Assembly: GCA_002372875.1 (NCBI GenBank)
Contig: DFJD01000012.1
Span: 1-10,419, forward strand
Origin: Clostridiales bacterium UBA3680
Lineage (GTDB): Bacteria; Bacillota; Clostridia; Lachnospirales; CAG-274
DNA: 10,419 nucleotides
Reading direction: 5' to 3'
Shown here piece after piece: positions 1 through 6,614 of the stretch. The translations under genes and the position numbers were made by a program. Position 1 is the stretch's first letter. Every line of letters begins with the position of its first letter. Under the pieces are notes generated by a model. That model saw nothing but the letters and a program-made list of their open reading frames with translations, had not been told where the DNA came from and searched no databases.

Positions 1-14
1 TGATTAATTAATCA
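1..14. repeat. 14-bp perfect palindrome after thrS
   Basis: The first 14 bases form a perfect inverted repeat with no loop (TGATTAA/TTAATCA), starting 12 nt beyond the thrS stop codon. It is all weak A/T-rich pairing with no spacer and no visible T-tract, so it is not a normal Rho-independent terminator. It could be the edge of a larger structure beyond the window, a protein-binding dyad, or chance. Only the symmetry itself is seen. Confidence 0.3.
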
Positions 15-26
15 GTGGTTCCTTTA

Positions 27-1991
27 TCATCTATTAAGCCAAGGGAACCAGCGTGCTGTCTTGCTCTCAATTTCCTCGTTTATCTCTTTAAGGAAATCAT
101 CGAAACTGTATGAGCCGAGGTCCTCACCCTTACAACGAACAGAAAGAGTTCCCTCCGCCGCTTCCTTTTCCCCTACAACAATAATATAGGGTACTCTTTC
201 ATTTCTTGCCTCACGAATTTTATAACCTATCTTCTCTGCTCTGCGGTCGGTCTCAACTCTGATACCCGCCTTTTTGAATTTTGCCTCAACTTCGTCGGCA
301 TAATCCATAAATTTATCGGATATGGGAAGAAGCTTTATCTGTACGGGAGCAAGCCATGTAGGGAAATGTCCCGCAAATTTTTCTATCATAAGGGCAAGTG
401 TTCTTTCATAACAACCTATAGATGTTCTGTGAATGATATAGGGTTGTTTTTTCTGACCGTCCTGATCTACATAGTACATACCGAAATTCTTTGCAAGCAT
501 TTGGTCGATCTGTATGGTGATGAGCGTATCCTCCTTGCCGAATACATTCTTTACCTGTATATCGAGCTTAGGACCGTAGAAGGCTGCCTCGCCCACTCCT
601 ATCTTGTATTCCACTCCGAGGTGCTTAAGTATTTTTTCCATTGTACTTTGAGCCTCGTCCCACTGTTCGGGAGTACCTATATACTTGCTTCTGTCATCGG
701 GATCCCACTGTGAGAAGCGGTAGGTAACATCGTCAATAAGACCTGTTATTTTAAGCATGTAATTTGCAAGCTCAAGACAATTTCTAAACTCATCCTCAAG
801 CTGGTCGGGACGGAGAATAAGATGTCCCTCACTTATTGTAAACTGTCTTACTCTTATAAGACCGTGCATTTCGCCCGAAGATTCATTTCTGAAAAGTGTG
901 CTTGTTTCTCCGTAACGACAGGGAAGCTCTTTATAGGAATGTTGTTCGGCATTGTAAACCATATATTGGAAAGGACAGGTCATAGGACGAAGTGCAAAAA
1001 CTTCATCATCCTTTTCCTCATCTCCCATAACAAACATTCCGTCTTTGTAATGGTCCCAATGACCCGAAATCTTGTAAAGATCGCTTTTTGCCATAAAAGG
1101 GGTCTTAGTACGCATATATCCCCTTCTCTCCTCCTCGTCCTCAACAAAACGTTGAAGGATCTGAACGATCTTCGTACCTTTATTCATAAGTAAAGGAAGT
1201 CCCTGACCTATAACGTCATTGGTTGTAAAAAGATGAAGCTCTCTTCCAAGCTTGTTATGGTCTCTTTTCTTAGCCTCTTCCCTCATTTGGATATATTCAT
1301 CAAGGTCGGCTTTTTTGGTAAATGCCGTTGCATAAATTCTGGCAAGCATTTTGTTTTTCTCGTTGCCTCTCCAATATGCACCCGATGAGCCTGCTTCATT
1401 TGTTATTTTAAATGCCTTTATTTCCTTGGTATTCATAAGGTGGGGGCCTGCACAAAGGTCGGTAAACTCACCTTGCTTATAGAAGGAAATTATTGCATCT
1501 TCGGGCAGATCGTTTATAAGCTCAACCTTGTAGGGTTCGCCTGCTTTTTCCATAAGCTCAAGAGCTTCTTTTCTGGGAAGTTCAAAGCGTTCTATGGGAA
1601 GTGCTTCCTTGACAATTTTTTTCATCTCAGCTTCTATTTTTTCAAACTCCTCGGCTGAGAAAGGCTCTCTGTCAAAATCATAGTAAAAGCCCTCGTCCGT
1701 AGCAGGTCCTATGGCAAGTTTTGTCTCGGGGTAAAGTCTTTTTACCGCCTGAGCCATAATATGTGAACAAGTATGGCGATATGCTTTTTTACCCTCATCG
1801 GAATCAAAGGTACAAATTTCAAGTGTACAGTCCTCGTTAAGCTCAAAACGAAGATCCTCTGTTTTTCCGTTTACGATACCGCAGCAAGCAGCCCTTGCAA
1901 GTCCCTCGCTTATTGCTTTTGTCGCTTCAATAACAGTTATTCCTTTTTCATAGCTCTTTTTAGAGCCGTCTTTTAAAGTAACGGTAATCAT
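27..1991 (-). CDS. thrS: Threonyl-tRNA synthetase (ThrRS)
   Basis: Cytoplasmic class II synthetase that charges tRNA-Thr with threonine using ATP. The 654 residues are slightly longer than the usual 635-645 and follow the full bacterial layout. There is an N-terminal TGS domain (about 1-61). The editing domain follows, with H73-x-x-x-H77 and C180-x-x-x-H184, the set that clears Ser-tRNA-Thr. The catalytic core has the three expected zinc ligands C339, H390 and H521, motif 2 arginine R368 and motif 3 arginine R530. The anticodon-binding domain runs from about 550 to the end. The H390 region reads TISEGHLI, unlike the QDDAHIF form of E. coli, so this is a divergent ThrRS lineage. The protein ends in a short aromatic tail (ARWFPWLNR). 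The ATG start is fixed by an AAGGAGG ribosome binding site (1999-2005), 7 nt upstream. Expression is controlled by the T-box leader just upstream. Confidence 0.97.
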   Translation of the reverse strand: MITVTLKDGSKKSYEKGITVIEATKAISEGLARAACCGIVNGKTEDLRFELNEDCTLEICTFDSDEGKKAYRHTCSHIMAQAVKRLYPETKLAIGPATDEGFYYDFDREPFSAEEFEKIEAEMKKIVKEALPIERFELPRKEALELMEKAGEPYKVELINDLPEDAIISFYKQGEFTDLCAGPHLMNTKEIKAFKITNEAGSSGAYWRGNEKNKMLARIYATAFTKKADLDEYIQMREEAKKRDHNKLGRELHLFTTNDVIGQGLPLLMNKGTKIVQILQRFVEDEEERRGYMRTKTPFMAKSDLYKISGHWDHYKDGMFVMGDEEKDDEVFALRPMTCPFQYMVYNAEQHSYKELPCRYGETSTLFRNESSGEMHGLIRVRQFTISEGHLILRPDQLEDEFRNCLELANYMLKITGLIDDVTYRFSQWDPDDRSKYIGTPEQWDEAQSTMEKILKHLGVEYKIGVGEAAFYGPKLDIQVKNVFGKEDTLITIQIDQMLAKNFGMYYVDQDGQKKQPYIIHRTSIGCYERTLALMIEKFAGHFPTWLAPVQIKLLPISDKFMDYADEVEAKFKKAGIRVETDRRAEKIGYKIREARNERVPYIIVVGEKEAAEGTLSVRCKGEDLGSYSFDDFLKEINEEIESKTARWFPWLNR

Positions 1992-2008
1992 TTTTTGTCC
2001 TCCTTAAC

Positions 2009-2037
2009 AAAAAAAGCCCCTTGCATAAGCAAGGGAC
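2009..2037 (-). terminator. T-box attenuator (Rho-independent terminator)
   Basis: On the minus strand CCCTTGC-TTAT-GCAAGGG forms a perfect 7-bp stem with a 4-nt loop (2018-2035), followed by a run of seven T (2009-2015). It lies between the T-box core and the thrS ribosome binding site, as expected for an attenuator that is blocked when uncharged tRNA-Thr stabilises the antiterminator. Confidence 0.93.
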
Positions 2038-2265
2038 GTAATAAACGCGGTTCCACCCAAGTTGCACCAAAAGTGCCTCCTCAAAAGAGTATCCGTAAAC
2101 TTCAGCTGCGGAAATACCCTCTACAGTCTTAACGCGACTAAACGGGCTGTATTAAAGCCTCTCAAAGGTGGTCTTCCTTAGTTGCAATGTAAAGGCAATC
2201 ACAGCAAAAATGCCTCTCTCTGATACATAAAGCAAAAAAGTACTGTCCTCGTCAACAATTTAGAA
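2009..2265 (-). promoter_or_regulatory. Threonyl T-box riboswitch (thrS leader)
   Basis: This untranslated leader senses uncharged tRNA-Thr and lets transcription continue into thrS. Read on the minus strand, the T-box core GGGTGGAACCGCG lies at 2046-2058. Its TGGA (2052-2055) would pair with the tRNA acceptor end, which predicts a U discriminator base. Stem I can be folded by hand: CUUUUUU pairs with AAGGAAG, an upper ATGTA pairs with TACAT, and the lower GAGG pairs with CCUU. The internal loop holds AGUA on the 5' side and ACC followed by A on the 3' side. ACC (2170-2172) is therefore the specifier codon, a threonine codon in the right place and followed by a purine. The distal part shows AGAGAG and GCTGTGA. 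A middle hairpin pairs AGAGGGUAU with AUACUCUUU. The leader ends in the attenuator at 2009-2037. The gene-free stretch 1992-2350 holds this leader, its promoter and an AT-rich spacer, and I see nothing else there. Confidence 0.95.
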
Positions 2266-2269
2266 TTGT
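2255..2269. repeat. 15-bp dyad at predicted thrS transcription start
   Basis: ACAATT-CTA-AATTGT is a perfect 6-bp inverted repeat with a 3-nt centre. It lies directly downstream of the -10 box, over the predicted start of the leader RNA. It may be a short 5' hairpin preceding Stem I or a protein-binding dyad overlapping the promoter. It matches the CodY consensus at only about half of the positions, so I do not call it a CodY box. Confidence 0.4.
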
Positions 2270-2274
2270 ATAAA

Positions 2275-2302
2275 ATTATAACATTTTAAAAACAAATGTC
2301 AA
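2275..2302 (-). promoter_or_regulatory. Housekeeping (sigma-A) promoter of thrS leader
   Basis: On the minus strand a perfect -35 box TTGACA (2297-2302) and a perfect -10 box TATAAT (2275-2280) are separated by 16 nt. The predicted start of transcription is near 2268, just before Stem I of the T-box leader. The flanks (2281-2350) are very AT-rich, which would favour a strong promoter. I see no GC-rich hairpin between the ilvA stop and this promoter. Confidence 0.88.
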
Positions 2303-2350
2303 TAATTATTTTTAATTTTAATATTTTTTTATGTTTTCTTTTTTATTCCA

Positions 2351-3553
2351 CTATTCTATAATTTTAAAGCCTTCTTCTCTGAGTCTGCTTAAAATTTGTT
2401 CTATATGTTCAAAATCTCGCGTTTCTATCCTCAAATCAAGTATGCAGGAAACAATATCTATATTAAGGTCATATCTGTCGTGATAAATGGATACTATGTT
2501 TCCGCCCAAAGAAGATATGATCCCCGATACCGCTTCAAGCTGTCCGGGCTTATCGTTAAGTTCCATTTTTACGGAAAGGGAACGCCCTGTTTTCAGCAAA
2601 CCTCTTGAGATCACTCTTGAAAGAATCGTAACATCGATATTTCCGCCCGAGAGCAAACAGCACACCTTTTTCCCTTTTATGTCCACCTTATCGAACATCG
2701 CAGCTGCAACAGAAACAGCTCCCGCACCCTCACACACAAGCTTTTGTCTTTCCATAAGGGCAAGAATTGCGGAGGCAACCTCATCATCGGATACCGTAAC
2801 GATTTCATCAACATATTTTGAAACAAGCTCAAAAGTAAGCTCTCCCGGAGTTTTTACCGCAATTCCGTCGGCAATGGTCTTAACGGAGGAAAGTGTTTCT
2901 ATTTTATCGTTTCTGAGGGCATTGAACATAGAGGGTGCCCCTTCCGCCTGCACTCCGTAAACCTTGCATTTCGGATTCAGGCTTTTTATGGCAAAAGCCA
3001 CCCCCGAAATAAGTCCGCCTCCGCCTACGGGAACGATGACAGCATCCAAATCGGGTATCTGATCGAGTATCTCAAGTCCTATAGTACCCTGACCTGCGAT
3101 CACATCCACATCGTCGAAAGGATGAACAAAGGTATAGCCATGTTCTTCTTTGAGCTGAAGAGCCTTTGCATAGGCATCATCATACACACCCTTTACAAGA
3201 CAAACTTCGGCACCAAGTTTTTTTGTTGCTTCCACCTTCGAAATGGGAGCCCCATCAGGCAGACAGATTATACTCTTTATTCCGTTTGCCGTTGCTCCGA
3301 GAGCAACTCCCTGTGCGTGATTGCCTGCAGAACAAGCAACAACTCCTTTTGCCTTTTCCTCATCGGTAAGCTGCGAAATTTTATAATATGCACCTCTGAC
3401 CTTAAAAGAACCCGTAACCTGAAGATTTTCGGTTTTCAAAAAGCAATCCGCTCCTGTATTTATTTTTGGAGCGGGTATAACATCGGTATGTCTTATAACG
3501 TTTTTAAGAACATACGACGCATGGTAGACCTTATCCAATGTCAGTATGCTCAT
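2351..3553 (-). CDS. ilvA: Threonine dehydratase (threonine ammonia-lyase), single ACT domain
   Basis: PLP enzyme converting L-threonine to 2-oxobutyrate and ammonia, the first step towards isoleucine or a catabolic route; many members also use serine. It is a fold-type II PLP protein of 400 residues. K51 in TGSFKVRGAY is the Schiff-base lysine, SAGNHAQG (75-82) is the cofactor-contacting loop, and the glycine-rich phosphate loop is at G177-G180. A single ACT domain (about 325-400, DKPGQLEAVSGIISSLGG) suggests allosteric control by an amino acid. This differs from E. coli IlvA, which has a longer double regulatory region, and from E. coli TdcB, which has none. I chose the ATG at 3553 because it overlaps the ridA stop as ATGA, a typical coupled start. 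A start 27 nt further upstream would add an unlikely Gly/Arg-rich leader inside ridA. Biosynthetic versus catabolic role cannot be decided from the sequence. The symbol is used for the enzyme class. Confidence 0.93.
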   Translation of the reverse strand: MSILTLDKVYHASYVLKNVIRHTDVIPAPKINTGADCFLKTENLQVTGSFKVRGAYYKISQLTDEEKAKGVVACSAGNHAQGVALGATANGIKSIICLPDGAPISKVEATKKLGAEVCLVKGVYDDAYAKALQLKEEHGYTFVHPFDDVDVIAGQGTIGLEILDQIPDLDAVIVPVGGGGLISGVAFAIKSLNPKCKVYGVQAEGAPSMFNALRNDKIETLSSVKTIADGIAVKTPGELTFELVSKYVDEIVTVSDDEVASAILALMERQKLVCEGAGAVSVAAAMFDKVDIKGKKVCCLLSGGNIDVTILSRVISRGLLKTGRSLSVKMELNDKPGQLEAVSGIISSLGGNIVSIYHDRYDLNIDIVSCILDLRIETRDFEHIEQILSRLREEGFKIIE

Positions 3554-3924
3554 ACCTCGGCGATGACCTCCACCTCGCAAAGCACATTTTTCGGAAGGGT
3601 CTTTACAGCCACACAGCTTCTTGCGGGCTTACCTGTGAAATATTTTCCGTAAATGTCATTAAATGCCGAAAAATCGCCCATATCCGCAAGAAAGCAAGTA
3701 GTTTTGACCGCCTTTGAAAATTCCGAACCTGCTGCGGAAAGAATAGCCGAAAGGTTTTTCATTACCTGTTCGGTCTGTTTTTCAATGGTATCTCCCACAA
3801 TCTCTCCTGTAGCGGGGTCAAGAGCTATCTGTCCGGATGTGTATACAAGTCCTCCCGATACGACAGCCTGGCTGTAGGGTCCTATTGCCGAAGGGGCATT
3901 GGTTGTTGATATAATTTTACTCAT
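3550..3924 (-). CDS. ridA: 2-iminobutanoate/2-iminopropanoate deaminase (RidA/YjgF family)
   Basis: Small cytoplasmic trimeric enzyme of the RidA/YER057c/UK114 family. It hydrolyses the reactive enamine/imine products (2-aminocrotonate, 2-aminoacrylate) released by PLP dehydratases such as IlvA, protecting other PLP enzymes. At 124 residues it is of normal length. GLVYTSGQIALDP (25-37) is the family signature. R102 and C104 in PARSCVAV, and E117 near the C terminus, correspond to E. coli R105, C107 and E120, so it looks active. The start is supported by an AAGGAG site about 8 nt upstream. It overlaps ilvA by 4 nt (ATGA), so enzyme and detoxifier are translationally coupled, which strongly supports both assignments. 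Confidence 0.95.
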   Translation of the reverse strand: MSKIISTTNAPSAIGPYSQAVVSGGLVYTSGQIALDPATGEIVGDTIEKQTEQVMKNLSAILSAAGSEFSKAVKTTCFLADMGDFSAFNDIYGKYFTGKPARSCVAVKTLPKNVLCEVEVIAEV

Positions 3925-3938
3925 TGTTTTCTCCTTTT

Positions 3939-4733
3939 TTAGTGGTTTCTTATCTCTATTCCTGTCATAGTCTTTACGGTTTCCTTAGAAAGCCCGGTAA
4001 ATCCGGGTATTTTTTCACCGTTTCTTATGTAGTAATACATATATTTCCCGTTTAATTTGTAGTCATTATAGGCAAGACTCATATCGTACACGGCATTATC
4101 CGCTCCGATAAATGTAAACGCCTCATCTTTAAGAGGATAGCCGCTTTTTTTCAAAAGCTCATAAAAGCAGCCGTAACTTATATCCCCCGTTTCACTTAAG
4201 AGCAGAAAATTGTCCGTATCTATCTCTTCTCCGAGGTAATTGGCTGTAAATCTCAGCTCGGGGTAAGCCTTGATCACCTTTTTGACGGTACTTGCGGAAG
4301 TGCCCGGAAGGCACCTTTGCACTGCATATAACTCATATTTTTCTTCGGCAAGTTCCTTTAAAGCGGTGTCCGATTTGACCACGGGAAGGGACAGCTTTGT
4401 ATAATCACTTACAAAACCGCCATTTTCATTTCTTTCAAGAGCACACTGTATTTCTGTCTTAAAATCCGTTTTAATACCGTTATTTTTCAAAAAAGCAGCG
4501 AAATCCTTAAGAGTTTTGCTTTTTTCGGGCAAATCACCCTGACCGTAATAACAGATACATACGGAGCATACACGTTCCTCTTTTATGTAAAGGTCGGTAT
4601 TGTTTATACTGTTGTATTTTTCTACGGCTCTTTTCATTTCCTCTTTGGTTGCATAGCCGAAATCACAGCCCATTACAATAAAAAGGAAGGCGGAAACAAA
4701 AAGCACGGCAAGCCTGATACCTTTTTTATTCAC
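3939..4733 (-). CDS. Putative lipoprotein of unknown function
   Basis: I do not recognise a family. The 264-residue product starts with two lysines and a hydrophobic stretch (about 6-22) ending in V-M-G-C23, an acceptable but not ideal lipobox. It is therefore probably exported and lipid-anchored outside the membrane. The mature part is mixed alpha/beta in character. It carries a tight C56-x-x-C59-x-C61 cluster plus C97, C141 and C189, which is many cysteines for an exported Firmicute protein. The C-terminal third is tyrosine-rich (KYMYYYIRNGEKIPGF). The start codon is GTG, and the stop of gltX lies inside its first codons (8-nt overlap, GTGAATAA). No strong ribosome binding site is visible, so translation probably depends on reinitiation after gltX. 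ridA begins 14 nt after its stop, so it sits inside a metabolic operon without an obvious link to it. A simple N-terminal membrane anchor is an alternative. Confidence 0.8.
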   Translation of the reverse strand: MNKKGIRLAVLFVSAFLFIVMGCDFGYATKEEMKRAVEKYNSINNTDLYIKEERVCSVCICYYGQGDLPEKSKTLKDFAAFLKNNGIKTDFKTEIQCALERNENGGFVSDYTKLSLPVVKSDTALKELAEEKYELYAVQRCLPGTSASTVKKVIKAYPELRFTANYLGEEIDTDNFLLLSETGDISYGCFYELLKKSGYPLKDEAFTFIGADNAVYDMSLAYNDYKLNGKYMYYYIRNGEKIPGFTGLSKETVKTMTGIEIRNH

Positions 4734-6180
4734 TTACCACACATCCGGAAAGAAGCTCTATACCCTTTTTTATTCTGTCTAAGGAGTCCTCTTTTCCAAG
4801 AAGCTCGCCAAGTTCGCTTGCTCCGCAAGGGGAAGTAGGCTCCCCGGAAAGAGCTGTTCTTACAGGCCAGAGCATTTGCCCGTTCTTTATCTGCATTTCA
4901 TCTATGAGATTTTTTAAAGCAGCATAAATACTGTCATTATCCCACTTTTCCAATGCTTCGAGTACAGGGTAAGCCTTTTTCAAATTTTCAAGGCTCATTT
5001 CAAGAGTAGTTTTCATTTTCTTATGTACATAAAGCTCCGGTTCATAGCTTGGAAGCTTATCCACAAAGTCAACCTTCTGTGCTATTTCTTTGAAGGTCGA
5101 AACTCTTGACTGAACATATGAAGCCAGTTTTTTCAAATCGATATCATCTCTTTTGACAGCTGCCTTAAGCTCGGGCTCGGCATACTCATAAAAACTGTCA
5201 AACGGCATATTCTTTATATACTCTCCGTTCATCCACGTAAGCTTATCTATGTCAAAAATTGCGGGGGATTTACTCAACCCCTTAACATCGAAGGCTTCAA
5301 TAAGCTCATCCATACTGAAAATTTCGCGGTTATCCGAAGGCGACCAACCCAAAAGAGCAATATAATTGATTATTGCCTCGGGAAGGTAACCCTTTTGAAT
5401 AAGGTCTTGAAAGGAAGCATCTCCGTTTCTTTTTGAGAGCTTGTTGTGCTTATCCTTCATTACCGCAGGAAGGTGTACATAAGTGGGTATTTCCCAGCCA
5501 AATGCCTCATAAAGCAGATTGTACTTAGGTGTGGAAGATAAATACTCCGCACCTCTTACAACATGTGTGATAGCCATGGCATGGTCGTCGATAACATTTG
5601 CAAAATTATAAGTAGGGTATCCGTCTGATTTTATCAGTATTTGATCTTCCATCTCTTCATTATCCACGGTGATATCTCCGTAAACAACATCGTGGAAGGT
5701 CGTTTTCCCGGGACGAATCTTCTGTCTTATAACAAAAGGAACGCCTTTTTGCAAATTTTCCTCTATTTGCTCGGGGGAAAGAGAAAGACAATGTCTGTCG
5801 TATTTTGCAACATCATCTCCGCTTACATGCGCTCTTAGCGAATCAAGCCTTTCCTTTGTACAAAAACAGTAATATGCTTCTCCCTTTTCAACAAGTTCTT
5901 TTGCATATTTCATGTAGTCGCCTTTTCTTTCGCTTTGAACATAGGGGCCGTAATCTCCGCCTATGTCCGGGCCCTCGTCATGGGGCATGTGAGACAGTTC
6001 AAGGGTCTTGTATATAACCTCCACCGCCCCGTCAACATATCTTTCCCTGTCGGTATCCTCAATTCTGAGTATAAATTTTCCGCCCTGAGATTTCGCTATC
6101 AAAAATTCATAAAGGGCCGTTCTTAAATTGCCTATGTGCATATATCCCGTAGGGGAAGGGGCAAATCTTGTTCTGATCAT
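4726..6180 (-). CDS. gltX: Glutamyl-tRNA synthetase (GluRS)
   Basis: Cytoplasmic class I synthetase charging tRNA-Glu; in organisms lacking GlnRS it also makes Glu-tRNA-Gln for the GatCAB route. The 484 residues match the usual 465-490. The HIGH motif is H15-I-G-N18 within PSPTGYMHIGN, and the KMSKS motif is K247-L-S-K-R251. The zinc-site residues C105, C107, Y127 and C131 match the E. coli C98/C100/Y121/C125 pattern. The C-terminal anticodon-binding region ends with the usual RTALSGEPTSPCGASELGELLG-type helix region (about 426-448). The ATG start has an AAAGGAG ribosome binding site in the 11-nt gap behind the upstream small gene. The last codons overlap the GTG start of the next gene by 8 nt. 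The anticodon-recognition type (discriminating or not) cannot be told by eye. Confidence 0.96.
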   Translation of the reverse strand: MIRTRFAPSPTGYMHIGNLRTALYEFLIAKSQGGKFILRIEDTDRERYVDGAVEVIYKTLELSHMPHDEGPDIGGDYGPYVQSERKGDYMKYAKELVEKGEAYYCFCTKERLDSLRAHVSGDDVAKYDRHCLSLSPEQIEENLQKGVPFVIRQKIRPGKTTFHDVVYGDITVDNEEMEDQILIKSDGYPTYNFANVIDDHAMAITHVVRGAEYLSSTPKYNLLYEAFGWEIPTYVHLPAVMKDKHNKLSKRNGDASFQDLIQKGYLPEAIINYIALLGWSPSDNREIFSMDELIEAFDVKGLSKSPAIFDIDKLTWMNGEYIKNMPFDSFYEYAEPELKAAVKRDDIDLKKLASYVQSRVSTFKEIAQKVDFVDKLPSYEPELYVHKKMKTTLEMSLENLKKAYPVLEALEKWDNDSIYAALKNLIDEMQIKNGQMLWPVRTALSGEPTSPCGASELGELLGKEDSLDRIKKGIELLSGCVVSE

Positions 6181-6191
6181 TTTAATCTCCT

Positions 6192-6614
6192 TTACTCGAG
6201 TGCGTTTTCAAGCCTTGAAACAGCCTCGCTTACGGTTTTACCTGCAACCTCGTGATGAGGTTCAAGTCTTTCTCCGGTATTTTCATGCTTATAATAGTTT
6301 GAATTTACAATTTCCTCGGCAACATACCTACTCATGCCTATGGCAATATAGGCTCTTAAAACCGGGTCGCTCTCCTTTGCCATATTTTCCTTGTAATCGT
6401 CAAGCTCCGCCTTTTCTTCTTCCGACATACCTATTTTTTCGTATGCCTCATCACAAGCAGAAACAAGCTCATCTGTGCATTTTACAATGTTCTCACGCCT
6501 TTGCTTTGCGGCGTTTTCTTCGGAAATGTTTTTGTATATCCCTCCGACAAAAAAACACACCCCTATAAAAAATATAATAATCGAAAGAAAAATAAGTATT
6601 TTATTTTTATTCAT
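6192..6614 (-). CDS. Small membrane-anchored helical protein of unknown function
   Basis: I do not recognise a family. The 140 residues begin with a lysine-rich N terminus and one strongly hydrophobic segment (about 6-27). A charged, mostly helical region (28-140) follows, rich in Glu, Lys and Ala and with coiled-coil-like spacing. C20 lies inside the hydrophobic segment without a lipobox, so a transmembrane anchor is more likely than a lipoprotein. The ATG at 6614 is preferred over an upstream in-frame ATG (6695). It has a GGAG site 6-7 nt upstream, overlaps the SGNH gene stop by 8 nt (ATGAATAA), and gives a clean membrane anchor. The longer form would place 27 unlikely residues inside the neighbouring gene. 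Tight coupling to the SGNH protein suggests the two act together at the cell surface, but this is inference. Confidence 0.78.
   Translation of the reverse strand: MNKNKILIFLSIIIFFIGVCFFVGGIYKNISEENAAKQRRENIVKCTDELVSACDEAYEKIGMSEEEKAELDDYKENMAKESDPVLRAYIAIGMSRYVAEEIVNSNYYKHENTGERLEPHHEVAGKTVSEAVSRLENALE

Noticed and set aside
2255..2269. CodY-type operator at the thrS promoter
   Set aside because: Only about 8 of 15 bases match the CodY consensus.
2487..2960. 157-codon open frame on the plus strand
   Set aside because: It lies antisense inside ilvA, has no recognisable domain and is explained by the codon pattern of the real gene.
3554..3580. Longer ilvA start adding nine residues
   Set aside because: The added MRGGGHRRG segment is an out-of-frame reading of the conserved end of ridA; the ATGA overlap start matches family N termini.
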